The notes under the pieces were generated by a model, which was not told the origin of the DNA, searched no databases, and was given only the letters and a program-made list of their open reading frames with translations. 64,000 nt of DNA, from assembly GCA_002353815.1 (NCBI GenBank), contig DEKK01000012.1, forward strand, positions 146,879 to 210,878, written 5' to 3'. Numbering within the stretch: the stretch's first letter is position 1; each line of letters starts with the position of its first letter. The position numbers and the translations under genes were made by a program. Source of the DNA: Bifidobacteriaceae bacterium UBA2724 (GTDB taxonomy: Bacteria > Actinomycetota > Actinomycetes > Actinomycetales > Bifidobacteriaceae). Of the stretch, positions 25,395 through 36,915 are shown piece by piece.

Positions 25395-26338
25395 CGGACA
25401 TCGCCCTTCGTCTCACCGTCGGAGGCTTCCTTGGGATTCCCATCCGGCACGCGCGGCGACGCGGATGTGTCCGCCGGCGCCGTCCCGCGCTTCTCCGCTT
25501 CTTTCTGCAGATCCTCGGCGGTCATCACGTGCTTGAGCGGCGCAGGCTGGGACACGTCGGGGCGGCGCAGATAGAGGGGTTCGGTGGGGCATCCGTCGCC
25601 AGCCTTCAGATGGGCCAGCGCAAGGCGCTCCATGATGGCCGGCCCTTCCGCCCCGGCTCCATGCAGGGCCGAGTCATCGAGCACCTGTCCGAGCGCGACG
25701 ATGCCCTGGAACGCGTCGATGTAGCGCAGCGCGCCCTTGCCGCAAATGTCGATGACGATCTCTCCGCCTTCCGGAGTGTCGCGGCCGCGCAGCCATTCGT
25801 TGATGCGGTGCGCGATATGCCCCGCGTAGGCGATGTCCATGTCGAGGATGCGGTGCGGGATGGGGCTGTCCGGACGCTTCTCATACAGCGCGTAATACAG
25901 CTGCTTGCGCCGAGCGTCATTGACCGCCAGGGTCAGATGGCGGCGTCCGTCGGGATTCGTCATCGAATCCACCCACACGGCCTGCGGTTCGAGGATGTCC
26001 TGGCCAAGCACCTGCGCTCCTGTCGCCAGGCCGATTGCACGCGCGGCGACGATGCCGGCGCGCAGCCCGGTGAACGGGGCCGGGCCGGTTCCCACCACGA
26101 CGCGTCGGATGTCGGCGGGGACCAGGCCCGCCTCGGCCACCATGGAGTCGATGGCCGGCTGGAGCTTTTCGACGTGCGAGCGCGAATCGGGCTCGTAATG
26201 GGGCTCGTGCCCCACCACGCCCACCGTCGCGCCGAACGACGTGTCGATGACGAGCGTCGGCACGTCGTCGCCGGCTGGTTCTTGGTTGTTGTTGGCAGTG
26301 CTCGTGGCGCGGGCACCGCTGTGTGCTGTATCCATCAT
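25391..26338 (-). CDS. tsaB: tRNA threonylcarbamoyladenosine biosynthesis protein TsaB
   Basis: Inactive TsaD-like partner that scaffolds the t6A complex; 315 residues. VPTLVIDTSFGATVGVV at the start of the ASKHA fold, SRSHVEKLQPAIDSM, VVVGTGPAPFTGLRAGIVAARAIGLA and NDARRKQLYYALY identify it. The C-terminal half is variable, ending in a charged tail (KKEAEKRGTAPAD region, then Lys/Glu/Asp). Two adjacent ATG codons at 26338 and 26335 fit the upstream AAGGAAGG equally well. It overlaps rimI by four bases and lies 221 bp after tsaE, so tsaB-rimI-tsaD form one unit, possibly with its own promoter. Confidence 0.93.
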   Translation of the reverse strand: MMDTAHSGARATSTANNNQEPAGDDVPTLVIDTSFGATVGVVGHEPHYEPDSRSHVEKLQPAIDSMVAEAGLVPADIRRVVVGTGPAPFTGLRAGIVAARAIGLATGAQVLGQDILEPQAVWVDSMTNPDGRRHLTLAVNDARRKQLYYALYEKRPDSPIPHRILDMDIAYAGHIAHRINEWLRGRDTPEGGEIVIDICGKGALRYIDAFQGIVALGQVLDDSALHGAGAEGPAIMERLALAHLKAGDGCPTEPLYLRRPDVSQPAPLKHVMTAEDLQKEAEKRGTAPADTSASPRVPDGNPKEASDGETKGDVR

Positions 26339-26559
26339 GTGCGCCTTCCTTGTGGTTTCCTGTCAGGTCTTCGTGCGCGGCGCGATGCCGAGTCCGAGGC
26401 GTGCGCGTCCGCTTTCATGCGGCGGTCCGGCGATCCGGATCGGCCCATTCGGCCGTCGCACCGATTGCGCAGCGCTGGCACGTGTCGGGCGGCATCATGC
26501 ATGCCGCGATGCCGCCATCGCTCCGCCATTCGGTGCGCGTTCCGCCGCCTATCGAGTCG

Positions 26560-27156
26560 TCACGCCGGGCGGGCGTCCTCCACGCAGCGGCACAGCGAAT
26601 CCATGCGCCGTCCCCAGCCCACGCCACGGAACGTCACGATGCGGGCGCCGTCGCTGGTGAGCACGTCGCCCCGTGAGGGGGCGGCGGGGCGCTCGATGCC
26701 GATTTCAAGCCTGTTGTCAGCCAGTTCCGCGGCCATCGCGCTGCCCCATTCGATGAGCACCACGGTGCCGGGACCGGGGTCTTCGAGTTCCTCGTCCAAT
26801 CCCAGGGACTCGAGCTCGTCCATCAGCCTCGTCGCCGCCACCTGAGGACGGTCGTCGGAGCCGGGGAGCCGATAGGCGTCCACGTGCACCAGCGTGGCCG
26901 GCGCCCCATCGCCGAAACGCCCACGGAGTTCCCGGGCGATGGTGAACGTCGGCGACACGACCGGGCCGTCCACGGCCAGTCCCGTCCCCACTCCTTGTGC
27001 GAAAGTCGTTTTTCCGGCGCCGAGGGGCCCCGACAGAACCACGACGTCGCCTCCGTGCAGCACGGACGCCACGGCCGCCCCTAGGGCATGCATGGCCTCG
27101 GTCGTAGGCGCCCCCACGCTGAACGATGCTCCGTCCGACGGATTGTCGCCGCTCAT
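26560..27156 (-). CDS. tsaE: tRNA threonylcarbamoyladenosine biosynthesis ATPase TsaE
   Basis: P-loop ATPase needed for turnover of the TsaBD complex; 198 residues, somewhat longer than the usual 150-160. Walker A is GPLGAGKTT (43-51), followed by FAQGVGTGLAVDGPVVSPTF, the conserved LVHVDAYRL and VVLIEWG. The start at 27156 is backed by GGGAGGATGAG and shares four bases with the holA stop (ATGA), so translation is coupled. The C-terminal 35 or so residues (TFRGVGWGRRMDSL onward) are beyond the family core. The next gene, tsaB, is 221 bp away. Confidence 0.94.
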   Translation of the reverse strand: MSGDNPSDGASFSVGAPTTEAMHALGAAVASVLHGGDVVVLSGPLGAGKTTFAQGVGTGLAVDGPVVSPTFTIARELRGRFGDGAPATLVHVDAYRLPGSDDRPQVAATRLMDELESLGLDEELEDPGPGTVVLIEWGSAMAAELADNRLEIGIERPAAPSRGDVLTSDGARIVTFRGVGWGRRMDSLCRCVEDARPA

Positions 27157-28121
27157 CTCATCCTCCCTTTGGAACCAATGCATTCGATGGCGCGCTCCAG
27201 CGCATACACGGGGTCGCCTTGGTTGCTTTTGCTCTGGCTGTCGGCTTCGGCAAGCGCTTCGAAACAGGCACTCATGCCATGCCCGTCCCAACCCCGTAGC
27301 TCGGACCTGAGCTGCGGGATCTTCCATTCGGGCGCGCCGACCTGGGATTCGTTGATGTCGCCCGACACCAGGGCGCCCACTTTCGCCAGCGACCTCATGC
27401 GTCCCGCGAGCGCCCCGACGATGACCGTCGGCGCGATGCCCTGCTCGACGGCGGCGCGCATCTTGACGATGGCCCCCGGCACGTCACCCGCGGCCGCAGT
27501 GTCGGCGACGTCGAAGCCCGTGGTCTGCGGATCCGCCGTCATGTATTCGTTGACGATCTGCAGGGTGATGGGGTTGTCGTCGAAATCCATGCACAGCTGC
27601 TCGCACATGGCGTACAGCTCGCCCGGATTATCGCCCATGATCGCTGCGAGCTGCTGCGCCGCGCGGTAGTCGATGGAACGGTTGAGGCTTTGGAACCGCT
27701 GGAGCACGAAATTGACCTGCGCCTTGGGTTTGCGCAGGTCGGGGATCGGGTCCTTGTATGCGCCGGCCTTCACCATGGCGTCGAGGATGCGTTTGCCCTT
27801 CATGCCGCCGTCGTGCCGGCAGATGAGCACGGCCTCGGCGCCCGCCGGGTCCTTCGTCACCTCGGCGGTGTAGGCGGCGATGCGCTCGCCCACCGATGGG
27901 TCGATGTCCTGCAGGTCGAGCAACGTGACGATGCTCTGGGCAGCGAGGAAGGACGGGCTGACGGCGTCGTAGAAATCGGCTTCGGTCACGGAGGCACCCT
28001 GCAGCTCGACCTCGTCGGCGTCGGGGAACGAAGCCCGCGCCTGCCGCTTGAGCTCGCGGATCCTTTGGGAGCCGAGGAACTCGTTGCCCCCGTACACGAT
28101 CGTCACCGGATAGAATGCCAT
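27153..28121 (-). CDS. holA: DNA polymerase III subunit delta
   Basis: Clamp-loader delta subunit, 322 residues, which opens the sliding clamp. MAFYPVTIVYGGNEFLGSQRI at the N-terminus matches the family start, where the P-loop is degenerate; VTEADFYDAVSPSFLAAQSIVTL and QLAAIMGDNPGELYAMCEQL are typical of domains I and III. The ATG at 28121 is the only start that puts the fold at residue 1; the longer upstream frame is repetitive sequence from the comEC end. It follows comEC by 56 bp and overlaps tsaE by four bases. comEA-comEC-holA is a frequent actinobacterial order. Confidence 0.93.
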   Translation of the reverse strand: MAFYPVTIVYGGNEFLGSQRIRELKRQARASFPDADEVELQGASVTEADFYDAVSPSFLAAQSIVTLLDLQDIDPSVGERIAAYTAEVTKDPAGAEAVLICRHDGGMKGKRILDAMVKAGAYKDPIPDLRKPKAQVNFVLQRFQSLNRSIDYRAAQQLAAIMGDNPGELYAMCEQLCMDFDDNPITLQIVNEYMTADPQTTGFDVADTAAAGDVPGAIVKMRAAVEQGIAPTVIVGALAGRMRSLAKVGALVSGDINESQVGAPEWKIPQLRSELRGWDGHGMSACFEALAEADSQSKSNQGDPVYALERAIECIGSKGRMR

Positions 28122-28177
28122 ACCTGCTAATCTACACGCCGCAGCCCCGCCGCGCCGCATCGTTCGCCCAGAGCGCA

Positions 28178-30112
28178 TCATGGCCCTCCTTCCCTTTCGA
28201 TTCCATGCGCCCGTCCAGCGCCATGCGCCTGTCCAGCACCGTGCGTCCGTCCAGCGCCATGTGCCTGACGCGGGGTGCGCGCACGGACGGGAGGCCTGGG
28301 GTCGTGGAACACGATGCGGATGGTCTCGCGCCACCACGCCGCCATACGCCACGCCGCCATCGTCACCGCGCCGATGACGCGCGGACGGTCGCCGTCGGAT
28401 GCCCCGGCCACTATCCCGCCGCGGCCCGCGAGCACCGACACGAGGTCATGGACGAGCACGACGCCCGCGACGAGCAGAATCTCGCACATCACGGCCAGTG
28501 CCGCGCCCCGCCATCCCGCTGGCCAGGCGCAGACAGACGACGCGGACCCGAACCACCGGGCGCACCGCTCCATGAGCGACGTGCATGCCGCCGCCAGCCA
28601 TGCGAACGCATATCCCGCCGTCGGCGACGCCCAACTGACCGCGAGCGCCGCCAGCCCGCAGAGAGTGCCCAGTTCGACCAGCGGCGCCACCATGACGTTC
28701 GACAGAGGCGAAAGCACAGGCACGCCGTTGCCCAGCATGACCTGGACGGGCAACGAGAACGCCTGTGCGGCCACGGTGACCGCGAAAGGCGCCGCAACGA
28801 TCCTGGGCATCAGCCTGCCCAACGCCGCCTCGACCACCGGGGCGAGCACGACGATTCCAGCCACCGACAGCGTCGAGAGCGCGAACCCGTAGCTCTGCGA
28901 CAGCCCGGGACGCACCACGAGGCACAGCATGACGGTCCAGCACAGCGCGCTCATCGCCTGCGTGCGCCGACCGAGCGAAAGGCACACCGCCCCCAGGCTT
29001 CCCATGGCTGCGGCGCGTATCACGGAATCCGAAGGATACATGATCTGCGTCAGCAGCCAATTCGTTGCAAGGATCGCACAGGCCGTCACGCGGCGGGGTG
29101 CGAGCCGCCGTCGCAGAAGCCAGCCGACACCGCCGGCGAGCAGCACGAAATGCCCTCCCGAGACCGCCATGAGATGCATGATGCCTGCGTTGCGGAAACT
29201 GTCGGTCAGGGCATGGGCGTATGTGGACGAGAGCATGCTCTCATCCGCGAGCGCGTTGATGGACGTATCCTGCCCCATGACCCCCAGCGTGAGCCCCGGG
29301 ACAAGCACCTGCCCCTGCGCCGACAGCCGCGCCGTGACGCCGATGAAGGAATCCTGCGCCCGGCAGACCAAACGCTGCCAGACTCCCGGCTCGCGCATCT
29401 GCCCCCAGCCGGTGCCTTCCAGCGACGGCGATCCCCGCGACGGCGGGCCCGTGGCCTCGATCCACGCGACGTCGTCGCCGAAGGCCGCCTGCTTCGCCGC
29501 GCCCCGTACCCAATATTCCCCGCCCTGCTGCATCGCGCAGGCCGTCCTGTCGGTCCACAGGCGCACCTGCGCATGCGATGGCTGCGCCACTCCCCGCGCC
29601 GCGACCCACAGCACCTCGGCCGACGCCGAGCACGTCGAGCCACGACGGACCGACGCCTGCAGCGGCGAGGTCACACGCACGCCGAAGGTCGCCACGCCCG
29701 CACCGGATGCGACGAAGCGATTCACGGGATCGGCACGAGCACGGAACTGTGAGAACCCCACGGACACCATCATCACCGACACCGCCGCCGCGAGCGCGCA
29801 GGCCAGTGCCGGCAGATGCCGCACAGGGGCGCCCGTGGCAAGACGCGACACGAACGCCATCGCCCCCATGACCACGGGGATGGCGATGACGGAGAAAACG
29901 ACCCCCGCCTTCATGCCTGCGGCCGACGCGGCCAGGCACGCGCCCCAAGAGCACAACGCCACGGGCACCATGCGGTAGTCGCGGTCGCCGCGCTCGCGCT
30001 CGCGATACCGGCGCGGGACGCCGCGGGAAGGCCTTCCGCCGCTTCCGGTCCGCGCGCCAGTCCCGGCACGTTCTGCAGCGCCTCCTGGGAATCTGCGCAC
30101 ATGCACGCTCAT
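28178..30112 (-). CDS. comEC: ComEC/Rec2-type DNA uptake channel lacking the metallo-beta-lactamase domain
   Basis: Polytopic membrane protein of 644 residues that would conduct transforming single-stranded DNA into the cytoplasm. The N-terminus has membrane helices and a DUF4131/OB-like region (about 40-260); the central Competence domain has LSSTYAHALTDSFRNAGIMH, AVSGGHFVLLAGG and MYPSDSVIRAAAMGSLGAV. The protein ends about 60 residues after the last helices with no C-terminal metallo-beta-lactamase nuclease domain, present in many ComEC proteins. The tail holds HGAG[RQ][TA] repeats encoded by 18-bp DNA repeats (28204-28257). The ATG at 30112 overlaps the comEA stop (ATGA) and has GGAGGTGAC before it. 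Confidence 0.92.
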   Translation of the reverse strand: MSVHVRRFPGGAAERAGTGARTGSGGRPSRGVPRRYRERERGDRDYRMVPVALCSWGACLAASAAGMKAGVVFSVIAIPVVMGAMAFVSRLATGAPVRHLPALACALAAAVSVMMVSVGFSQFRARADPVNRFVASGAGVATFGVRVTSPLQASVRRGSTCSASAEVLWVAARGVAQPSHAQVRLWTDRTACAMQQGGEYWVRGAAKQAAFGDDVAWIEATGPPSRGSPSLEGTGWGQMREPGVWQRLVCRAQDSFIGVTARLSAQGQVLVPGLTLGVMGQDTSINALADESMLSSTYAHALTDSFRNAGIMHLMAVSGGHFVLLAGGVGWLLRRRLAPRRVTACAILATNWLLTQIMYPSDSVIRAAAMGSLGAVCLSLGRRTQAMSALCWTVMLCLVVRPGLSQSYGFALSTLSVAGIVVLAPVVEAALGRLMPRIVAAPFAVTVAAQAFSLPVQVMLGNGVPVLSPLSNVMVAPLVELGTLCGLAALAVSWASPTAGYAFAWLAAACTSLMERCARWFGSASSVCAWPAGWRGAALAVMCEILLVAGVVLVHDLVSVLAGRGGIVAGASDGDRPRVIGAVTMAAWRMAAWWRETIRIVFHDPRPPVRARTPRQAHGAGRTHGAGQAHGAGRAHGIEREGGP

Positions 30113-31470
30113 ACCGTCACCTCCCCTCGGATTCTCGCCAGCGTCTTCGCGCCGATGCCCGGCACATTGAGCAGTTCGTCCACCGACGAATACGGACCGT
30201 GCCGGGTACGGTAGTCGATGATTTTCTGCGCCGTCGCCGGTCCCACGCCCTTGATGGTCTGCAGCTGCTCGCTCGTCGCCGTGTTTATGTTGACAAGCGC
30301 CGGCTGCGCCGCCGCGGACGACGCCGGTGCGGCCGCCGTGGCCGTTCCCGCGGCATTTGGAGTCTGGGAACCGGAATCCACTGCCGCTCCCGCACTCGGA
30401 CCCATCGTGGCAGACACGGCACCGCTTGCCGACCCGCCCGACGAGGCGGCGCCGTTCCACGACGACCCTTCGCCCGCGATTGCCTCAAGCTTGTTTCCCT
30501 GTTGTACGAGCAGCGTGAGGCTGGCGCACAGTGCCACGACGAGCACGAAGATGATGGACGCGCACGCCCCTTGGGAAATCTCGAAGCGCGGCGCATCGCG
30601 GACCTCTCGCCTGCCGTCCGTCCGCGCTGGTCCGGCCGGCACATCCCGCGCTGTGCCGCGGAAGCCACGGTGCGGCTTCCCCATCGCATCGCCGTTGCCG
30701 TCTTCCACGTTCCATGGCGCTTCGGCAGCGCCACCGACAGCACCACCGACAGCGCCACCGCCGTCAGCATTCCACGGCGCATCGCCCGCGACACCACTGG
30801 CATCCGCCCCCTCATCCCACGGCACATCGCCACTGCCATAGGCGGCATCATCGGCATCGCCGATATCGTCGGATCCATCGCTCCAGGCTTCTCGAGAAGC
30901 GCGTCGAACAGGGGAAGGTGCGGCACGCGTGGCGTCGATGGGCGTCAGAATGCCGTATCCCGCCCATGGGTCATCGTCCGTGGCTTCGCTACGCGCCGCC
31001 GGACCACGGGAGGGTCTCCGTCTCCCGGCCGCCGCGACCCGCCGAGGGATCCCTTCGTCTTCCTCCCCACCGACATCCCACGGCTCTCCGGTCTGCGCCA
31101 GCGCACCGCTGCCCCACGCCTCCCCGCCGTGCACCACACTGCCATCCTGCGCGAAGTCCGAGTCCTCCAGTCCCAGCGCCGCGGCATCGGTGTCATGAGG
31201 ATCCACGCCGCTCAGCATGGCGAGCATGCCGGAACCGCGATGACGCGCCCCCGGCGCACGCGCCAGGCGTTCCGCCGGCGGGCGGCGCATCGGAACGCAC
31301 TGGCGCACCGTCTCGTCCACATGGCGCGCCGTCTCGTCCGCATGGCGCGCCGGCACGCGTCCGTGGCGCTTCCCCGCGCCACGCGCCACGGAACGCCGCA
31401 CCCGGCCATGCTCCCGGCCGAGCGCGCCGCGGTCGCCAAGCCCTGCGTCATGTCGCTGATATCTGTGCAT
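30109..31470 (-). CDS. comEA: ComEA-type DNA receptor with large cytoplasmic extension
   Basis: The C-terminus (392-452: VNINTATSEQLQTIKGVGPA ... VPGIGAKTLARIRG) is a double helix-hairpin-helix DNA-binding domain, preceded by a Ser/Ala/Gly-rich linker and one membrane helix (about 303-323). This fits ComEA, which binds DNA outside the membrane and passes it to ComEC. Unusual is the N-terminal region of about 300 residues, which would face the cytoplasm: an Arg/His-rich part, then an acidic Gly/Asp part with five Pro-Trp motifs at 130, 168, 217, 232 and 252 (EPWD, DPWA, VPWD, APWN, APWN). The start at 31470 is uncertain: it lacks a good ribosome site, and an ATG at 31227 is possible. comEC is coupled by an ATGA overlap. 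DnaA boxes lie upstream. Confidence 0.88.
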   Translation of the reverse strand: MHRYQRHDAGLGDRGALGREHGRVRRSVARGAGKRHGRVPARHADETARHVDETVRQCVPMRRPPAERLARAPGARHRGSGMLAMLSGVDPHDTDAAALGLEDSDFAQDGSVVHGGEAWGSGALAQTGEPWDVGGEEDEGIPRRVAAAGRRRPSRGPAARSEATDDDPWAGYGILTPIDATRAAPSPVRRASREAWSDGSDDIGDADDAAYGSGDVPWDEGADASGVAGDAPWNADGGGAVGGAVGGAAEAPWNVEDGNGDAMGKPHRGFRGTARDVPAGPARTDGRREVRDAPRFEISQGACASIIFVLVVALCASLTLLVQQGNKLEAIAGEGSSWNGAASSGGSASGAVSATMGPSAGAAVDSGSQTPNAAGTATAAAPASSAAAQPALVNINTATSEQLQTIKGVGPATAQKIIDYRTRHGPYSSVDELLNVPGIGAKTLARIRGEVTV

Positions 31471-31542
31471 GCCCCGATGATGGCACAGCGGCGATTCCCA
31501 TCGGAACAATCGGCGAAAATGTGCGTCAGTGACACCGAAAAC

Positions 31543-31633
31543 TGTGGATAACCCCCGAAAATCACGGTTTTGTGGATAACCCACCTTCCGGCGAACGGTT
31601 TCGACAGGTTATCCACAGACACGGTTATCCACA
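31543..31633. promoter_or_regulatory. Four perfect DnaA boxes upstream of comEA
   Basis: The box TTATCCACA occurs on the minus strand at 31543-31551 and 31571-31579 and on the plus strand at 31609-31617 and 31625-31633. All four match perfectly; the two pairs face each other. The cluster is 73-163 bp before the chosen comEA start, inside the 372-bp gap after leuS. dnaA, dnaN and rpmH are not present, so this is not the expected chromosomal origin; a DnaA-titration or DnaA-controlled promoter site is likelier. Confidence 0.85.
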
Positions 31634-31700
31634 TTCCATCGCGTCTCGCTTCCCCGCGCACGCCAAAACACCCCGTGCCCCGCGCCCCTCGTCTCCGCAC

Positions 31701-31753
31701 AAAAGGGCCGTGCGGACCATCAGCGGGATTCCCGCTGCGGTTCGCACGGCCCT
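31701..31753 (-). terminator. Terminator of leuS
   Basis: An 11-bp perfect outer stem (AGGGCCGTGCG with CGCACGGCCCT) encloses a second hairpin (CAGCGGG with CCCGCTG). On the minus strand it is followed by TTTTGTG, about 90 bases after the leuS stop. It separates leuS from the comEA promoter region. Confidence 0.85.
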
Positions 31754-31842
31754 GTCGGCAGTCCATGCGCCATGCCGGCGCCGGAGCATGCCCTCGTCAG
31801 CACGATGCCGACGCCCGCACCGTCACGGCACGCATCGTCGCA

Positions 31843-34782
<2,940 letters not shown>

Positions 34783-34831
34783 TGTTCTCCTCACATGACA
34801 TGGCGCAACCCGCGCCGTTGTGAATGTACGA

Positions 34832-34855
34832 CGCCGGGCTCAGTGACGCCCGGCG
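34832..34855 (-). promoter_or_regulatory. Hairpin in the leuS leader
   Basis: CGCCGGG (34832-34838) pairs with CCCGGCG (34849-34855), 50-73 bases before the leuS start. Upstream of it an ATG at 34889-34891 opens a short frame with leucine codons that overlaps leuS. This could be an attenuator-like leader, but there is no T-run and the reading is weak. Confidence 0.3.
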
Positions 34856-34974
34856 CAAGGTACTGTACTGCTGCAAATTATCGTGAATCATGTGGACACG
34901 ACGCGGCGCCGTTCGTTCACGATACGAACCTTCCGCGCAGTCCCCCGGAGGCATCCCGCCCCGCGTTGCCCGCA

Positions 34975-35868
34975 TCAGTCGTCGGAATCGTTGGGCTGGA
35001 TGAGGGAATCGACCTGGTAGGAGCCGTCGCCGAAGTTCCACGCGACGCTTTGCGCCCAGGAACCGTCGTTGACCATGCGCTGCAGCGCGTCATCCACGTT
35101 GTCGCGCAGCTTGCTGTCGCCGCTGGGCAGGGCAATGCCGTATTCCAGGCTTTCTATGGGCTTGCCGAGGAGGCGCAGAGAGCCGGATCCGACGTTCTCG
35201 GCGAGGCCCGCGAGGATGACGTCGTCGCCCTCGACAGCGTCGACGGTGCCCGACAGCAGGGCCGTGGCGCACTCGGAGTAGTTACGGCCCTCCAGCGTGC
35301 TGGCGCCGGCGGATTCCAGCCAGTCGCTGACCGTGGAGTCCAGATAGCCGTCGACGATGCACACCGTGCGGCCGTCGAGGTCGGAGGCGCCGGTGATGAT
35401 CCGGGAGTCCGAATCGCGGATGAGCAGGTCCTGCCCCGACGTGAGATAGGGTTCGGCGAATTCGATGTCGTCGGCCTTGCCGTCCAGATAGCGGTGCACG
35501 CCCACGATCATGTTCACGTCGCCTTCGTTGAGCAGCTCGTCGCGGTTGGCGTTGCTGGCCTCGCGCCACACGATCTGGTCTTCGGCGTATCCCAGGCGGT
35601 TCGCCACGTACTTCGCCACATCCACGTCGAGGCCCGACATCTCGCCGGAGTGCTCGAGCGCGACGCCTGGACGGTCATAGGCGATCCCGATGGTGATCAT
35701 GGGGCCGGTGATGTCGCTCATCGAGATGGCGTCGGCGCATCCCGCGAGGGGGACGGAGACGGCGAGCACAACCGCCGCGGCCGCCGCGCGGCGCACGGGA
35801 CCGAACAGGCGATGGGAATGTGCGGCATGTCGATTCTTGAGCATACGGAACATCTTAGCGTCGAACAT
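34975..35868 (-). CDS. Amino-acid ABC transporter substrate-binding lipoprotein
   Basis: Extracellular solute-binding protein of family 3, about 297 residues. The signal peptide ends in the lipobox VPLAGC, so it is anchored to the membrane by lipid. MITIGIAYDRPG opens the first lobe, MSGLDVDVAKYVANRLG is the family signature (normally GxDvDva), and AEPYLTSGQDLLIRD and VCIVDGYLDSTVSDWL are typical of the second lobe; the ligand is probably a polar amino acid. Start: ATG at 35868 (GGGGTT upstream) is preferred; ATG codons at 35853 and 35844 would also give a working signal peptide. No permease or ATPase genes are adjacent, so it is an orphan binding protein here. Confidence 0.88.
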   Translation of the reverse strand: MFDAKMFRMLKNRHAAHSHRLFGPVRRAAAAAVVLAVSVPLAGCADAISMSDITGPMITIGIAYDRPGVALEHSGEMSGLDVDVAKYVANRLGYAEDQIVWREASNANRDELLNEGDVNMIVGVHRYLDGKADDIEFAEPYLTSGQDLLIRDSDSRIITGASDLDGRTVCIVDGYLDSTVSDWLESAGASTLEGRNYSECATALLSGTVDAVEGDDVILAGLAENVGSGSLRLLGKPIESLEYGIALPSGDSKLRDNVDDALQRMVNDGSWAQSVAWNFGDGSYQVDSLIQPNDSDD

Positions 35869-35964
35869 GAGCAACCCCGGTCCCCTTGGCCGCCGTACGT
35901 GGGATGGTTGCGCCGCAGGATGGACGCATGACGGACGCGCAGAGCGTCGCCCGGCGGGCGGACG

Positions 35965-36915
35965 TCATTTGAACATCTTGCTGCGCGTGAGGATCCACGC
36001 CACGATGCCGGCGACGAGCATCGACACCCCCACGACGACGCAGAAGCCCCACGGCTTGTCGGTGAGGGGCATGCCCAGCATGCCGGTCTGGAAGTTCATG
36101 CCGTACATCGAGAAAATCAGCGTGGGCACGGAGATGACGATGGAGATGATGGTGAACACGCGCATGACGTTGTTCACGTTGTTCGACACGATGGAGCCGA
36201 AGGCATCCGTCATGCCCGCAAGGACTCCGCTGTAGATGTTGGCCATCTCGATAGCCTGCTTGTTCTCGGTGATGACATCGTCCAGCAGGTCGGCGTCGTC
36301 GGGGTACTGGCGGATGCGGTCGAGGCTTGTCATCTTCTCGAGCACGATTTCGTTCGACTTGAGCGACGTGGCGAAATAGACCAATGTCTTGCTCAGCTCC
36401 ATGAGCTGCAGGATCTCTTCGTTGCGCATGGCGTTGCGAAGACGGAATTCCAGTTTGTCGCTTTCATGGTCGATGATGCGCAGGTAGCGCAGGTACATCG
36501 TGGCGTTGCGGTACAGGATCTGCAAGATGAAGCGCGACTTCATGAAGGTGTTGAAACCGCGGATCGTGCCCTCCATGAACGGATGCAGCAGCGGGGTGTC
36601 CTTCATGCACACGGTGACGATGGCGTCTTCGGTGACGATGATCGACAACGGGATCGTCTCGTACCAGTCGCGGCCGCCGCGTTCCTCGACGGTCGGGATG
36701 TCGACGATGACCATCGTGTAGTCGTTCTCCACATCGACGCGGGATCGCTCCTCGTCATCCAAAGGGGCACGCAGGTCGGCGAGGTCGATGTCGCATTCGG
36801 TGGCGACCGTGGTGAGCTCGACGTCGGTCGGTTCGGTGAGACACAGCCACGCCCCCGGCTCGGGTTTCTCGATCTGCTCCGTACGGCCGTTGACAGTGCT
36901 AAACATTCTCAGCAT
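35965..36915 (-). CDS. corA: CorA-family divalent cation transporter
   Basis: Membrane ion channel of 316 residues for Mg2+ or a related divalent ion. The long N-terminal cytoplasmic domain is acidic and helical (LADLRAPLDDEERSRVDVEND). Near the C-terminus two membrane helices flank the selectivity motif YGMNF, with MRVFTIISIVISVPTLIFSM as the first helix. The short positive C-terminal end, LTRSKMFK, is normal. ATG codons at 36915 and 36906 are both possible starts. It belongs to the CorA-like subgroup of Gram-positive bacteria (YfjQ/CmpX-type in pattern), in which the substrate is not always Mg2+. Confidence 0.92.
   Translation of the reverse strand: MLRMFSTVNGRTEQIEKPEPGAWLCLTEPTDVELTTVATECDIDLADLRAPLDDEERSRVDVENDYTMVIVDIPTVEERGGRDWYETIPLSIIVTEDAIVTVCMKDTPLLHPFMEGTIRGFNTFMKSRFILQILYRNATMYLRYLRIIDHESDKLEFRLRNAMRNEEILQLMELSKTLVYFATSLKSNEIVLEKMTSLDRIRQYPDDADLLDDVITENKQAIEMANIYSGVLAGMTDAFGSIVSNNVNNVMRVFTIISIVISVPTLIFSMYGMNFQTGMLGMPLTDKPWGFCVVVGVSMLVAGIVAWILTRSKMFK

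Noticed and set aside
28115..29752. Plus-strand frame of 545 codons opposite comEC
   Set aside because: Arg/His/Pro-rich, no domain; comEC is supported by membrane topology and the comEA overlap.
31543..31633. Chromosomal origin of replication
   Set aside because: dnaA, dnaN, recF, gyrB and rpmH are not nearby, and only four boxes are seen; a regulatory site is likelier.
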